A stretch of DNA of 64,000 nt, from NCBI RefSeq assembly GCF_015221995.1, contig NZ_JADFFM010000001.1, positions 1,178,001-1,242,000 on the forward strand, read 5' to 3'. This DNA is from Mucilaginibacter boryungensis. Lineage in GTDB: Bacteria > Bacteroidota > Bacteroidia > Sphingobacteriales > Sphingobacteriaceae. A program made the position numbers and the translations under genes. This document shows, one piece after another, positions 47,895 to 57,895 of this stretch. Within the stretch, counting starts at the first letter, position 1. Every line of letters starts with the position of its first letter. Under the pieces are notes generated by a model. The model saw only the letters and a program-made list of their open reading frames with translations, made no database searches and was not told the DNA's origin.

Positions 47895-48203
47895 AATATA
47901 AATAATACTGCTTTGTTGTTAAGTATCTGATAAGTAGGAGAGTCGGTTATCTTCATCTCTAAAATCACACCACTATATTTAGTGGACTTTGTCAGGCGTT
48001 TTTTGAATTAGTTTTAGTTATACCCCTATAGCATATAGTAACTATATCAAGGTGTTGTTTTAAATATTTATATTATTATTATTAAATAATTCCAATAAAA
48101 TAGCATTTTTTTTAGGAATGTCGCTTTGTGTGTATTTATTTCTTAACAAAAGCGTAAATATTTGATTTTTAACAGTTTTAATTTTTTTTTAACAATTAAT
48201 ATA
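47895..48203. other. AT-rich intergenic stretch without genes
   Basis: This AT-rich sequence between the LacI-type gene and the first operator shows no gene, RNA gene or clear repeat. It ends at the promoter for the third SusC/SusD unit. Confidence 0.5.
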
Positions 48204-48230
48204 TATATTTGAAATATGATTACGTATTCA
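48204..48230 (+). promoter_or_regulatory. Promoter with LacI-type operator upstream of susC
   Basis: TATATTTG (48204-48211) is an exact -7 box, and TGATTACGTATTCA (48217-48230) follows five bases later, closely matching the layout at the regulator's own promoter. The transcript would have a leader of about 280 bases before the SusC start. Confidence 0.65.
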
Positions 48231-48334
48231 TTTCAAACCATGGAACCTCGGCGATATCGTTTATTACTAACCGGGCGATTTTTTAGGAAAATTTTTCCAC
48301 AAGGATATCTTTAAGTTTTTTTAAAAAAGTATTT

Positions 48335-48348
48335 TGAATACGTAGTCA
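48335..48348 (+). promoter_or_regulatory. Second LacI-type operator upstream of susC
   Basis: TGAATACGTAGTCA lies 118 bases downstream of the operator at 48217. A near-consensus box (GTATTTTG) overlaps it. The pair could allow looping or a second promoter. Confidence 0.55.
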
Positions 48349-48396
48349 ATTTAAATTAAAAAAATACTAATTAATAAACTATCATATAAACCAATT

Positions 48397-48429
48397 ATGA
48401 GAAAAAAAACAAGCGCCCAACCGCCTTGA
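48397..48429 (+). other. Ten-codon leader frame before susC
   Basis: An ATG gives MRKKTSAQPP and stops, about 80 bases before the SusC start. It may be a leader peptide or the frameshifted beginning of an older, longer SusC N-terminus. There is no direct support for translation. Confidence 0.2.
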
Positions 48430-48508
48430 AACCGTTATCGCAAAAGTGTTAACTATCAGCGCATTTTGTATTTCAAGATCAATTATTAAACCTATACAAT
48501 CAATGATT

Positions 48509-51500
48509 ATGCAAATTTATACTAACCAAAAGAGCACAAATTATATTCGTTACTTTTTTAAATGGGATACTCAATCCATCTACCGTATCCGAATTTTGTG
48601 TATGCTAATATGTTGTGTTGGCATATTGCGTACCGCAAATGCAACAACCTTTGGCACGCCTAAAATAAAAGACAATACCTCATCAATAAATAAATTACCC
48701 CCATTTGTATTATCGGGTATAGTAGTTGACGAGAAAGATGAACCATTGCCTGGGGCATCCGTAAAGATAAAAGGTACTACCAAAGGTGTTGTGACAGATG
48801 TTTATGGAAAATTCTTAATAGAAGTACCCAGCGAAAATGACTCATTGGTAGTTTCGTTTGTTACTTTCAAAACCAAAACCGTACATATAGGCAATGTTAA
48901 AAATATTAAAGTAAGTTTAGATCCGGATATTAAAGGCAGGACTTTAAATGAAACGGTTGTAACAGCCTTTGGCAGTACACAGAAAAAAACATCATTAACT
49001 GCCGCAATAACTACGGTTAAAGTTAGTGATCTGCAAAAATCACCTGTTCCCTCATTATCAAATGCACTTGGGGGTAAAGTGACTGGTGTTATTACGAGGC
49101 AGGTATCAGGAAGCCCGGGCGCCGATGGTGCAAACATATACATCCGCGGTGTTGCTACATCTTCTTCTACTAACCCGCTTATTTTGATTGATGGGGTTGA
49201 ACGGGATATCAACACCATCAATGTGGAAGAAATTGAAAGTTTTACCGTATTAAAGGATGCGTCTTCTACAGCTGTTTATGGCATCAGGGGGGCGAATGGG
49301 GTAATTCTGATTACGACAAAAAGAGGGGTTGCAGGAACGCCGAAAGTGACTTTAAGAACAGAAACGGCTATAGATCAGTCGCTGCGCTTACCGAACTATA
49401 TTAATGCTTTTGAATATGCCACATTAGTTAACGAAGCAAGATTTAATAGTGGTTTGGCCCCTCAATATACCGCATCCGACCTGCAAAAATATCAAGATCA
49501 TTCAGACCCCTATCTCCATCCGGATGTTGATTGGGTGGACGCTACGTTGAAAAAATCAACCATGCAGTCAGTAAATAACCTGAATATCAGGGGAGGGAAT
49601 GAAACATTTAAATATTATAGCAACGTTGGGTATACTGTTCAACAGGGTATTTTTAAGGAAGATCCTGATGTGTCTTATTCAAGTAATACAAGTTATAAAA
49701 GATACAATTTTCGTAACAATGTTGATGTTAGTTTAAGTAAAACCTTTTCTGTAGCACTAAATGTGGGTGGAAATGTAGCTACAGCCAACTATCCAGGATA
49801 TAATTTGGGTAATTTCCAAAATTTCACTGGCAACCAATACCTTATTTTCGAGTTTTTAAATCTTACACCTAATAATGCTTTCCCTTTAAAAAATCCAAAC
49901 GGCACCAATCCTGGGATATCGGGTACATTAAATGAAAGCCCATATGTTAAAGTAACACAAAAAGGATACCAGAGAGTATTTAGAAGCAATGTTCAAACAT
50001 CATTGGAGCCAAAATGGGATTTATCTAAATTAGTTACCCCAGGTTTAACAGCCAGAGGGCTGTTTGCTTATGATTTTAGATCGTCTACCACCAATACCAG
50101 AAGTAGAACTGCTGGTACCTTCCAATATACAGGTAAAGATGCCAATGGTGTAGACCAATACAAAACAATCAATACTGAAACAGCTTTAGGCTATGATGCG
50201 CCTTCAAGCATTGCAGACCGTAACCTCCAATTGGAATTAACGTTGGATTACAATCGTACGTTTGGTAAACATGCCGTCACCGGTTTAGTTGTGGCCCGCA
50301 GAATAGAAAGGGTGGATATGACCGCGGGATCTTCCATTCAAAACTTACCCTTCAGACAGGAAGGATATGCTACACGTTTAACTTATGGCTATGATAACAG
50401 GTATTTGATTGAAGGCAATCTGGGCTACACGGGTTCTGAAAACTTTGCCCCCGGAAAAAAATTCGGTTTTTTTCCGGCTGGTTCTGTGGGATGGCTCATA
50501 TCAAATGAGAAGTTTTGGAATCCGGCGATCATAAATTCTTTCAAAATCAGAGGATCGTACGGTTTATCGGGTAATGATCAAATCGGCGGTGATCGATTCC
50601 TGTTTCAGACTACCATCAACAAAGCCGCAGGCAATTATAGCTTTGGGGAAAGTCCAACGACACAAGGTGGGGCATTTTCAGAAGCGAGGATCGGAAATGA
50701 AGCCATCACCTGGGAGGTTGCCAGAAAGTTAGACATAGGTACAGATATTAGTATATTAAATGGAAAAATAGACTTAACTATTGACTTATTTAAAGAACAC
50801 CGCACTAACATTTTATTACAGAGGCAGCAAATTCCTCTTGCTTCAGGTTATCCCAGTTCTATCATTCCATACGCAAATTTGGGTATAATTGATAATAAAG
50901 GCTTTGAGGTTAGTCTGGATCTTCGTAACCAAACTAAAAGTGGGTTTTATTACGCGTTTAGCAGTAGGTTTACATTTTCAAGAAATATATGGGTAGAGGA
51001 TGATAAGCCTTATAAAGCACTCGCATACCAAAATTCAAGAGGGAATTCCCTGAATGAAAGCTATGGTTATATAGCGTTGGGCTTATTCCAAAATCAAAAT
51101 GAGATCAATAATAGTCCATCCCAAACTGCTTTGAAGCCTAATACCGCACCCGGGGATGTTAAATATCAAGACTTAAACGGCGACGGAAAAATTACAACTG
51201 ATGATCAAACCTTTATTGGTTACGGCCGGACTCCAGAAATAATGTTTGGTTTTGGCCCTTCATTTGCCTATAAAGGATTTGATTTAAGTGCCTGGTTTAC
51301 TGGTGCTGCACATACCAATATGGATTTGGGCGCTAGTGATGCTTCTACAAAAAGCCGCGCATTCTGGGCATTTTATGATCAGGGATTTAATGTTTTACGT
51401 GGTTATTATGACAATCACTGGGTGCCTGGCGCTGATAATACTAACGCCAAATATCCGGCTGTTACAAGTACCCAACGTCATTCAAATAATTATGTTACCA

Positions 51501-51736
51501 GCACTTTATGGTTAAGGAATGGCGATTATTTACGCCTATCAACTGCGGAAATTGGTTATACATTACCTAAAAGCATTATTCAGAAATTACATATAAATAA
51601 ATTACGCTTATTTGTAAACGGTCAAAATTTGGCTATTTGGGATCATATTAAAATTATTAATCCTGAAGATAATAACACCAATGAGAATTATCCGTTAACA
51701 CGCAACATCAACTTTGGCGCTTTAATAGGCTTTTAA
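48509..51736 (+). CDS. SusC-like TonB-dependent transporter of locus 3
   Basis: The open frame extends back to GTG at 48446 (1096 residues); ATGs at 48503 and 48509 are likelier starts, giving about 1075 residues. The N-terminal hydrophobic segment RILCMLICCVGILRTANA serves as signal peptide. A carboxypeptidase-D-regulatory-like domain follows (FVLSGIVVDEKDEPLPGASV), then a TonB-box-like TVVTAFGSTQKK, a plug with IYIRGVATSSS and IESFTVLKDASSTAVYGIRG, and the barrel ending in GALIGF. It imports oligosaccharide with the SusD 20 bases downstream. Paired LacI-type operators lie upstream. The cargo is inferred to be a fucose- or arabinose-containing glycan from the downstream genes. Confidence 0.93.
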   Translation: MQIYTNQKSTNYIRYFFKWDTQSIYRIRILCMLICCVGILRTANATTFGTPKIKDNTSSINKLPPFVLSGIVVDEKDEPLPGASVKIKGTTKGVVTDVYGKFLIEVPSENDSLVVSFVTFKTKTVHIGNVKNIKVSLDPDIKGRTLNETVVTAFGSTQKKTSLTAAITTVKVSDLQKSPVPSLSNALGGKVTGVITRQVSGSPGADGANIYIRGVATSSSTNPLILIDGVERDINTINVEEIESFTVLKDASSTAVYGIRGANGVILITTKRGVAGTPKVTLRTETAIDQSLRLPNYINAFEYATLVNEARFNSGLAPQYTASDLQKYQDHSDPYLHPDVDWVDATLKKSTMQSVNNLNIRGGNETFKYYSNVGYTVQQGIFKEDPDVSYSSNTSYKRYNFRNNVDVSLSKTFSVALNVGGNVATANYPGYNLGNFQNFTGNQYLIFEFLNLTPNNAFPLKNPNGTNPGISGTLNESPYVKVTQKGYQRVFRSNVQTSLEPKWDLSKLVTPGLTARGLFAYDFRSSTTNTRSRTAGTFQYTGKDANGVDQYKTINTETALGYDAPSSIADRNLQLELTLDYNRTFGKHAVTGLVVARRIERVDMTAGSSIQNLPFRQEGYATRLTYGYDNRYLIEGNLGYTGSENFAPGKKFGFFPAGSVGWLISNEKFWNPAIINSFKIRGSYGLSGNDQIGGDRFLFQTTINKAAGNYSFGESPTTQGGAFSEARIGNEAITWEVARKLDIGTDISILNGKIDLTIDLFKEHRTNILLQRQQIPLASGYPSSIIPYANLGIIDNKGFEVSLDLRNQTKSGFYYAFSSRFTFSRNIWVEDDKPYKALAYQNSRGNSLNESYGYIALGLFQNQNEINNSPSQTALKPNTAPGDVKYQDLNGDGKITTDDQTFIGYGRTPEIMFGFGPSFAYKGFDLSAWFTGAAHTNMDLGASDASTKSRAFWAFYDQGFNVLRGYYDNHWVPGADNTNAKYPAVTSTQRHSNNYVTSTLWLRNGDYLRLSTAEIGYTLPKSIIQKLHINKLRLFVNGQNLAIWDHIKIINPEDNNTNENYPLTRNINFGALIGF

Positions 51737-51756
51737 CATATTTAAATTATAATATC

Positions 51757-53586
51757 ATGAAATCAATAATAAAACCAATTTTTACTTTACTGCTGATATG
51801 CAGTGCGCTAGCATGTAAAAAAGATTATTTGAATAAAGTCCCGGATGATGACCTGACATTGGATCAGGTATTCGCTAATCATGATTATGCCCGGAATTTT
51901 TTAAATAACGTTTATACAGCGCTTCCTCAGGAATATCGTATGGTGGACCCCGTAGTCAACTCGAACCCTTTTGTTGGCGCCTCTGATGACATGGAAGAAA
52001 TGTATCCGCCTGCATTTAGTAATACTATGAATGACGGCTCGTGGAATCCAACTACTAACGTTATGAAATACTGGGAATTGTTATATGTCGGTATTCGTAA
52101 AGCAAATTTGTATATCGAAAATGCAGATAAAGTGCCAACTGATGACATTTACACGGCAGCGGATAGGACAAAAGCTAAGGGCGAAGCGATTTTTTTACGT
52201 GCTTTTTATCATTTTTTACTGATGAGGATATATGGACCTATTCCTATCGAAGATCATTCTGTGGCGCTTGATTTTGACTTTAGGTCCATTCGCCGTGATC
52301 CGATTGATAAATGCGCGGCATTTGTCGTGAGTGAGTGTGATAAAGCAGCTGCTTTATTACCTGACCGTATCACTTCGAGTGTTGATTTTGGCCGTCCGGC
52401 TAAATCAGTTTGTTTAGCCTTAAAAGCCCGTGTATTATTATATATGGCCAGCCCGCTTTGGAATGGTAACCCGGATTATGCAAATCTAAAAAATGATAAC
52501 GGCACCCGCCTGTTCCCCGATTTTGTTGCTTCAAGATGGCAAGATGCGGCAACGGCAGCAAAAGCTTGCATTGATCAGGCTGAATCAGTAGGTCACGGCT
52601 TATATACTTCGGCAACAAATGATCCGATTAAGAATTACTATGAAGCCTCTTATTTACCTAACACTAAAGAGATCTTTTTTGCTTACATTGAAGGAGTAAA
52701 TACCGACCATGATGTATACAGTGAGCCGCGTGGGATGAATGGTGTTGGCTTTACTTTAAATGGCCCAACTCAAGATGTAGTTGATGATTATGAGATGGCA
52801 AACGGCACCCAACCCATATTAGGCTATACAGAACCGGGGCATATACCAATTATCAATCCTGCATCTGGTTATACTGAAACAGGATTTACAGCAGCAGCTG
52901 ATCCCAAAGGTTATTACGCCGCTGGCACCAGTAATATGTACGTGGGGCGCGACCCTCGTTTTTATGCAAGTATTCATTACTCAGGGGAAATATGGAAACC
53001 AACGCTGCGCGCTGGTGGAACAGCGCTTGATTTTTCATTTTCGGGTCCTGATGGATATGCCGGACGAAACGGAGGCAATTATACCAAAACAGGGTATTTA
53101 GTACGGAAGGCAGCGAATCCAGATTTTATTATGTCTCCACGTAAGGCTGTAGTACACTCCTTCCCGTTTTTTAAATTGGACGAACAATATTTAAATTATG
53201 CAGAGGCATTAAATGAAGCACAAGGCCCTGTGGCAGATGTATACAAGTATGTTAACTTGATCAGGACGCGATCTGGTATGCCTAATTTACCAGCAGGGTT
53301 GTCAAAAGATGATATGCGCACGCGTATATGGCATGAACGCCGGATAGAGTTATTTTTTGAAGGGTTCCGTTATTTTGATGCCCACCGCTGGAAAATTGCT
53401 GAACAAACAGAAGGTAGTAATGTCTATGGTTTAAATATATTGGCTGGTGCAAATCGTATGGATCCTAATTTCTATAAACGTACAGTAATAGAAAAGCGCG
53501 TGTTTGAAAAGAAACATTACTTGTGGCCAATTCAGCAAAGTGAAAGAGATAAAAATCCCAACTTGGTTCAAAATTTTGGTTGGTAA
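51757..53586 (+). CDS. SusD-like surface glycan-binding lipoprotein of locus 3
   Basis: This 609-residue lipoprotein has a lipobox ending at Cys20 (CSALACKK). SusD landmarks are GEAIFLRAFYHFLLMRIYG, RPAKSVCLALKARVLLYMAS, PLWNGN and HERRIELFFEGFRYFDAHRW. It is the partner of the SusC that ends 20 bases upstream. A 12-bp perfect hairpin lies directly downstream, before the GH172-like gene, echoing the hairpin behind the SusD of locus 2. Confidence 0.95.
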   Translation: MKSIIKPIFTLLLICSALACKKDYLNKVPDDDLTLDQVFANHDYARNFLNNVYTALPQEYRMVDPVVNSNPFVGASDDMEEMYPPAFSNTMNDGSWNPTTNVMKYWELLYVGIRKANLYIENADKVPTDDIYTAADRTKAKGEAIFLRAFYHFLLMRIYGPIPIEDHSVALDFDFRSIRRDPIDKCAAFVVSECDKAAALLPDRITSSVDFGRPAKSVCLALKARVLLYMASPLWNGNPDYANLKNDNGTRLFPDFVASRWQDAATAAKACIDQAESVGHGLYTSATNDPIKNYYEASYLPNTKEIFFAYIEGVNTDHDVYSEPRGMNGVGFTLNGPTQDVVDDYEMANGTQPILGYTEPGHIPIINPASGYTETGFTAAADPKGYYAAGTSNMYVGRDPRFYASIHYSGEIWKPTLRAGGTALDFSFSGPDGYAGRNGGNYTKTGYLVRKAANPDFIMSPRKAVVHSFPFFKLDEQYLNYAEALNEAQGPVADVYKYVNLIRTRSGMPNLPAGLSKDDMRTRIWHERRIELFFEGFRYFDAHRWKIAEQTEGSNVYGLNILAGANRMDPNFYKRTVIEKRVFEKKHYLWPIQQSERDKNPNLVQNFGW

Positions 53587-53600
53587 ACAAATATCTGTTA

Positions 53601-53634
53601 ATTATAAAACCGGGCTTTGGCTCGGTTTTATAAT
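53601..53634 (+). terminator. Hairpin between susD and the GH172-like gene
   Basis: ATTATAAAACCG (53601-53612) and CGGTTTTATAAT (53623-53634) form a perfect 12-bp stem with a 10-base loop. It ends 12 bases before the start codon at 53647 and covers the TTG that opens the longest downstream frame. It probably attenuates transcription or stabilises the susCD mRNA. Confidence 0.65.
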
Positions 53635-53646
53635 ATTAAAATGCTT

Positions 53647-54855
53647 ATGAAAATTAATGGTCTGATTATAAGGGTAGTGGCAATTGTTTTATGTTTTTTT
53701 TATGCCAATTTAAAAGCCCAATCACTATATGAATTGCCAACTGATGTTAACACCCGCTGGATAAGTTTTGAAAACCCAACGGGTGGAAAGGGCGCTGGCG
53801 CCATGCAAAATAAAGGAGCTAAGGGCAATGCCAGTCAATGGGTTAAAGCAGGCGAATCCAAAGTGTTAATGGATTATAATGGCGCTGGTGTAATTAACCG
53901 TATATGGATGACCATTATAGATCGTAACCCTAAAGCGCTAAGGGCAATACATCTGGATATGTATTGGGAGGGCTCAACAAAACCTGCCGTATCTGTGCCT
54001 TTAGGCGATTTTTTTGGTATAGGCTTAGGTAGGATGGCTGCTTTCCAAAGTGCTTTATTTACCGATCCGGAAGGGAAATCGTTCAATTGTTATATTCCAA
54101 TGCCATTTAGAAAGCATGCTAAAATTGTTTTTGTAAATGAATCGCAACAGAACCAATTGTTGTTTTATGATGTGAATATTTCTAAACTCGCAAAACCGAC
54201 TAATAATATAGCATATTTTCATGCTTATTGGAGTAATAATGATGGCGCAAAGCTAGGCGAAGATTTTGAAATATTACCCCGGGTTAAAGGGAAGGGCCGG
54301 TTTTTGGGTACAAACCTAAGTGTGATAGCCGATAAGGTTTATGGTGATACATGGTTTGGCGAAGGTGAAGTAAAAACATATTTGGATGGAGATACGAATT
54401 ATCCTACACTGGCAGGGTCTGGCACTGAAGATTATATTGGATCGGCCTGGAATTTAGGGGCTTTTAATCAGCTATATCAAGGGGCTCCTATTGTTGATAA
54501 ACAAAAAAAGCAATATGCTTTTTATCGGTACCATATTCCCGATCCTATTTATTTTCATACAGATTGCCGTGTCACCATTCAGCAAATGGGCGGTGCCGGG
54601 CGAGATCTGATCAGGGGGATCATAAAGGCAGGGGGTAAGGCCAAACCAATTAGTGTGATGACTGCCAAAGGGTTGATCAAACTACAGGAATTAAAAGACT
54701 ACCCCGATCTGTTTGACGATAAGTTCCCGGCAGATGAATGGGTCAATTTCTACCGTATTGATGATTATTCAGCCACAGCCTATTTCTATTTAGATAAACC
54801 TGTAAGTAATTTACCTGCACTGGCGCCGCTTGAAAAAAGATTAAAGGGACTTTGA
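53647..54855 (+). CDS. DUF2961 / GH172-like glycoside hydrolase, secreted
   Basis: From the ATG at 53647 this protein has 402 residues and a signal peptide (about 1-25, ending LKAQ); ATG 53641 is also possible. The frame could extend to TTG 53617, but that lies inside a hairpin. Family landmarks are SFENPTGGKGAGA (40-52), YNGAGVINRIWMT (77-89), WFGEGEVKTYLDGD (236-249) and SGTEDYIGSAW (258-268). GH172 uses two glutamates; by motif these should be E239 or E241 and E261. Characterised GH172 enzymes act on alpha-D-fructofuranosides or alpha-D-arabinofuranosides, which share furanose geometry. With FucI and FucP genes in the operon, a D-arabinofuranose-containing substrate is plausible; this is inference. 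Confidence 0.82.
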   Translation: MKINGLIIRVVAIVLCFFYANLKAQSLYELPTDVNTRWISFENPTGGKGAGAMQNKGAKGNASQWVKAGESKVLMDYNGAGVINRIWMTIIDRNPKALRAIHLDMYWEGSTKPAVSVPLGDFFGIGLGRMAAFQSALFTDPEGKSFNCYIPMPFRKHAKIVFVNESQQNQLLFYDVNISKLAKPTNNIAYFHAYWSNNDGAKLGEDFEILPRVKGKGRFLGTNLSVIADKVYGDTWFGEGEVKTYLDGDTNYPTLAGSGTEDYIGSAWNLGAFNQLYQGAPIVDKQKKQYAFYRYHIPDPIYFHTDCRVTIQQMGGAGRDLIRGIIKAGGKAKPISVMTAKGLIKLQELKDYPDLFDDKFPADEWVNFYRIDDYSATAYFYLDKPVSNLPALAPLEKRLKGL

Positions 54856-54883
54856 ACTTAAACCTTATTGCAATTGAAATTAT

Positions 54884-56107
54884 ATGAGAGCAATTCTTTT
54901 AACCATTCAATCACTGTTTATTATCGTAAGTATGATGTCATGCAATTCGCCATCAGGCAATGCAAGCGGGGGCAATAACGCTAAAGGTAGCTTTGGTTTT
55001 GATTGTGAGTTTATTGCAAAGCATGATATCGGCGCTGTCATACTATCCAGCGGAGATATGAAGATTATTGTATCGCCAAAGTACCAGGCCAAAGTTTTTA
55101 CATCAACAGCTTCAGGGGATGCTGGCCGAAGTTTTGGTTGGATTCACTATAAAGCTTTTGACGGACCTAAAGATGCCCATATGAATGCGTATGGTGGAGA
55201 GAACCGTTTGTGGTTAGGTCCCGAAGGTGGTCGTTTTTCACTTTTTTTTAAACCGGGTGCAAAAATGGAATTTACCAATTGGACAACCCCAGCGGCATTT
55301 GATATAGAAAGCTGGGATGTGAGCGAGCATACTACAACTCTGGTGCGGTTACATAAGCAAATGTCGTTAATTAATTATGCCGGCACACAACTTTCGTTAC
55401 GGATAGATCGCAGCATATTATTATTAAGCAGAAAAGAAATAGATAGCTTATTAGGTATATCCACAGATACTTTGGTAAATACAGTAGGGTATCAAACCGA
55501 AAATACATTAACCAATACTGGCACAAACGCATGGGATGAAAAAAGTGGTGTGCCATGTATATGGCTCCTGGATATGTTTCCCCCCTCGGATAAAACAGTA
55601 ATTGTGGTGCCTTACAAGCAGGACAAACCAGAAACAAAACCCGCCACAACAAATTACTTTGGTGAAATACCGCCAGACCGAGTAAAAATGAATGGTAAAA
55701 CGCTGTTCTTTAGAGCTGATGGCAAAAACCGAGGTAAATTGGGCATCCATCCAAAAAGAGCGGTAAACATAGCTGGCAGCTATGATGCCCAAAATAAAAT
55801 ACTCACTATTATTAAATTTAGTATAGACAATAATGCGCAATATTTAAACCAAGAATGGAATACCACTAAGCCGCCTTTTAGCGGAGATGCTGTAAATGCT
55901 TATAACGACGGTCCGCTTGCCGATGGTAGTCAAATGGGGCCATTTTATGAACTGGAGAGTGTATCACCAGCCGCATTTCTTCAGCCGGGAAAAAAACAGG
56001 TACATCAGCATGCCGTATTCCACTTTACTGGTACTGAAGCCGCTTTAAGTAATATCAGCACAAAAACACTGGGCATATCGCTACAAGATATTAAAAAAGC
56101 TTTCTGA
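54884..56107 (+). CDS. Lipoprotein of the DUF6786 type, function unknown
   Basis: This 407-residue lipoprotein has a lipobox ending at Cys20 (VSMMSCNS). Motifs include SFGWIHYKAF, GGENRLWLGPEGG (about 104-116) and ENTLTNTGTNAWDE. They suggest a mutarotase-like beta-sandwich and resemble proteins annotated as DUF6786; I give that name from memory. No catalytic assignment is possible. It sits between the GH172-like gene (28 bases) and fucI (6 bases), so it is surely in the same transcript. A sugar-binding, epimerase or hydrolase role on the released sugar is conceivable. Confidence 0.7.
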   Translation: MRAILLTIQSLFIIVSMMSCNSPSGNASGGNNAKGSFGFDCEFIAKHDIGAVILSSGDMKIIVSPKYQAKVFTSTASGDAGRSFGWIHYKAFDGPKDAHMNAYGGENRLWLGPEGGRFSLFFKPGAKMEFTNWTTPAAFDIESWDVSEHTTTLVRLHKQMSLINYAGTQLSLRIDRSILLLSRKEIDSLLGISTDTLVNTVGYQTENTLTNTGTNAWDEKSGVPCIWLLDMFPPSDKTVIVVPYKQDKPETKPATTNYFGEIPPDRVKMNGKTLFFRADGKNRGKLGIHPKRAVNIAGSYDAQNKILTIIKFSIDNNAQYLNQEWNTTKPPFSGDAVNAYNDGPLADGSQMGPFYELESVSPAAFLQPGKKQVHQHAVFHFTGTEAALSNISTKTLGISLQDIKKAF

Positions 56108-56113
56108 ATTATA

Positions 56114-57889
56114 ATGGCAACTATAACTAATACTTATCCTAAAATTGGCATCAGGCCAATTATTGATGGCCGGCTTGGCGGCGTGCGCGAATCATTGGAA
56201 ATGACTACCATGCAAATGGCCAAAAACGTAAAAAAACTATATGAGCAAACACTGTTTTACCCTGATGGTAGCCCGGTACAATGTATCATAGCCGATACTT
56301 GTATTGGTGGCGTAAGCGAGGCCGCAGCTTGTGCGCACAAGTTTGAGCAAAATAATGTGGGCGTATCCCTATCTGTAACGCCCTGCTGGTGTTATGGCAG
56401 CGAAACTATGGACATGCACCCTACGTGGCCCAAAGCTATATGGGGCTTTAATGGGACTGAGAGGCCCGGAGCGGTTTACCTGGCAGCTACACTGGCTGCA
56501 CATAACCAGTTTGGGTTGCCTGCTTTTGGTATTTATGGACATGATGTGCAGGATATGGGTGATGAGAACATACCTGCCGATGTGAAAGATAGATTACTGG
56601 GCTTTGCCCGCGCAGGCTTAGCCGTTGCTATAATGCGTGGTAAATCATACCTGGCTATCGGCTCTGTTTCTATGGGAATTGCCGGATCTATCGTCATGCC
56701 CGATTTGTTTCGTGAATATTTTGGCATGCGCAATGAATATGTTGATTCTACAGAAATATTACGCCGCATTGAAAAGGGAATTTACGATGTAGCAGAATTT
56801 GATAAAGCCATGGCATGGGTAAAACTAAACTGCAAAGAAGGCGATGATAAAAATCCAACGGAAAAACAGTTCAGTCGCCTGCAAAAAGATGAGCATTGGG
56901 CCTTTGTAGTTAAAATGACGCAAATAATTCGGGACTTAATGCAGGGTAATTCTAAACTTAAGGAACTTGGCTTTGGCGAAGAAGCAAATGGCCACGAAGC
57001 CATTGTTTCAGGTTTTCAGGGCCAACGGCAATGGACGGATTTTTTACCTAACGGCGATTTTCCCGAGGCTATGCTAAATTCTTCTTTTGATTGGAATGGA
57101 ATACGTGCCCCTTTTATGGTAGCAACCGAGAATGATTCGCTAAATGGAATGAGTATGTTGCTGGGTAATTTATTGCGCCATACAGCACAGATATTTGCCG
57201 ATGTGCGGACCTACTGGAGCCCGGATGCCGTTAAACGTGTTACCGGCTGGCAACCGGAAGGTTTGGGCAAGGATGGATTTATTCATTTGATAAATTCAGG
57301 TTCGGCCGCATTAGATGGCACAGGGCGGCAACAAAATGAAAACGGCCCGGCCATGAAGCCATTTTGGGAAATTAATGAAACCGAGGCGCGACTGTGCCTG
57401 GAGGCCACACAATGGTATCCTGCAAATAATGGTTATTTCCGCGGCGGGGGATATTCATCGCAATTTGTTACCAGTGGAGGGATGCCTGTAACTATGTGCA
57501 GGTTAAACTTGGTTAAAGGGCTTGGGCCTGTGTTGCAAATAGCCGAGGGTTATACTATTGACTTGCCTGATCATGTGCACAGCACATTAAATAACCGCAC
57601 AGACCCAACATGGCCAACAACCTGGTTTGTGCCTGTACTAACGGGCGAAGGAAATTTTACTGACGTATACAATGTAATGGCGGCATGGGGGGCAAACCAC
57701 GGATCTTTTAGTTATGGACACTACGGCCATGAATTAATAACGCTGGCTGCTATGTTGCGTATACCTGTAAGTATGCACAATGTACCTGGCGAAAAATTAT
57801 TCAGGCCAGCGGCATGGAAGGCTTTTGGTTCGGATAATGAAGGGGCTGATTACAGGGCATGCGCTACTTATGGGCCTTTATATAAATAA
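56114..57889 (+). CDS. fucI: L-fucose / D-arabinose isomerase
   Basis: This 591-residue protein matches L-fucose isomerase over its whole length, which equals that of the E. coli enzyme. ATENDSLNG (E339), IFADVRTYW (D363) and GANHGS (H529) carry the metal-binding residues corresponding to E337, D361 and H528 in E. coli. It is cytoplasmic, with no signal peptide. It converts L-fucose to L-fuculose; enzymes of this family also isomerise D-arabinose to D-ribulose. The genes for the next steps (kinase, aldolase or ribulokinase) are not in the window. It lies 7 bases behind the DUF6786-like stop and 6 before the permease gene, in one operon. Confidence 0.96.
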   Translation: MATITNTYPKIGIRPIIDGRLGGVRESLEMTTMQMAKNVKKLYEQTLFYPDGSPVQCIIADTCIGGVSEAAACAHKFEQNNVGVSLSVTPCWCYGSETMDMHPTWPKAIWGFNGTERPGAVYLAATLAAHNQFGLPAFGIYGHDVQDMGDENIPADVKDRLLGFARAGLAVAIMRGKSYLAIGSVSMGIAGSIVMPDLFREYFGMRNEYVDSTEILRRIEKGIYDVAEFDKAMAWVKLNCKEGDDKNPTEKQFSRLQKDEHWAFVVKMTQIIRDLMQGNSKLKELGFGEEANGHEAIVSGFQGQRQWTDFLPNGDFPEAMLNSSFDWNGIRAPFMVATENDSLNGMSMLLGNLLRHTAQIFADVRTYWSPDAVKRVTGWQPEGLGKDGFIHLINSGSAALDGTGRQQNENGPAMKPFWEINETEARLCLEATQWYPANNGYFRGGGYSSQFVTSGGMPVTMCRLNLVKGLGPVLQIAEGYTIDLPDHVHSTLNNRTDPTWPTTWFVPVLTGEGNFTDVYNVMAAWGANHGSFSYGHYGHELITLAAMLRIPVSMHNVPGEKLFRPAAWKAFGSDNEGADYRACATYGPLYK

Positions 57890-57895
57890 ACAATT

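Noticed and set aside
47862-48445. CRISPR array or small RNA in the long AT-rich gap
   Set aside because: No regularly spaced repeats and no clear structured RNA are visible; only operators, a palindrome and AT-rich filler.
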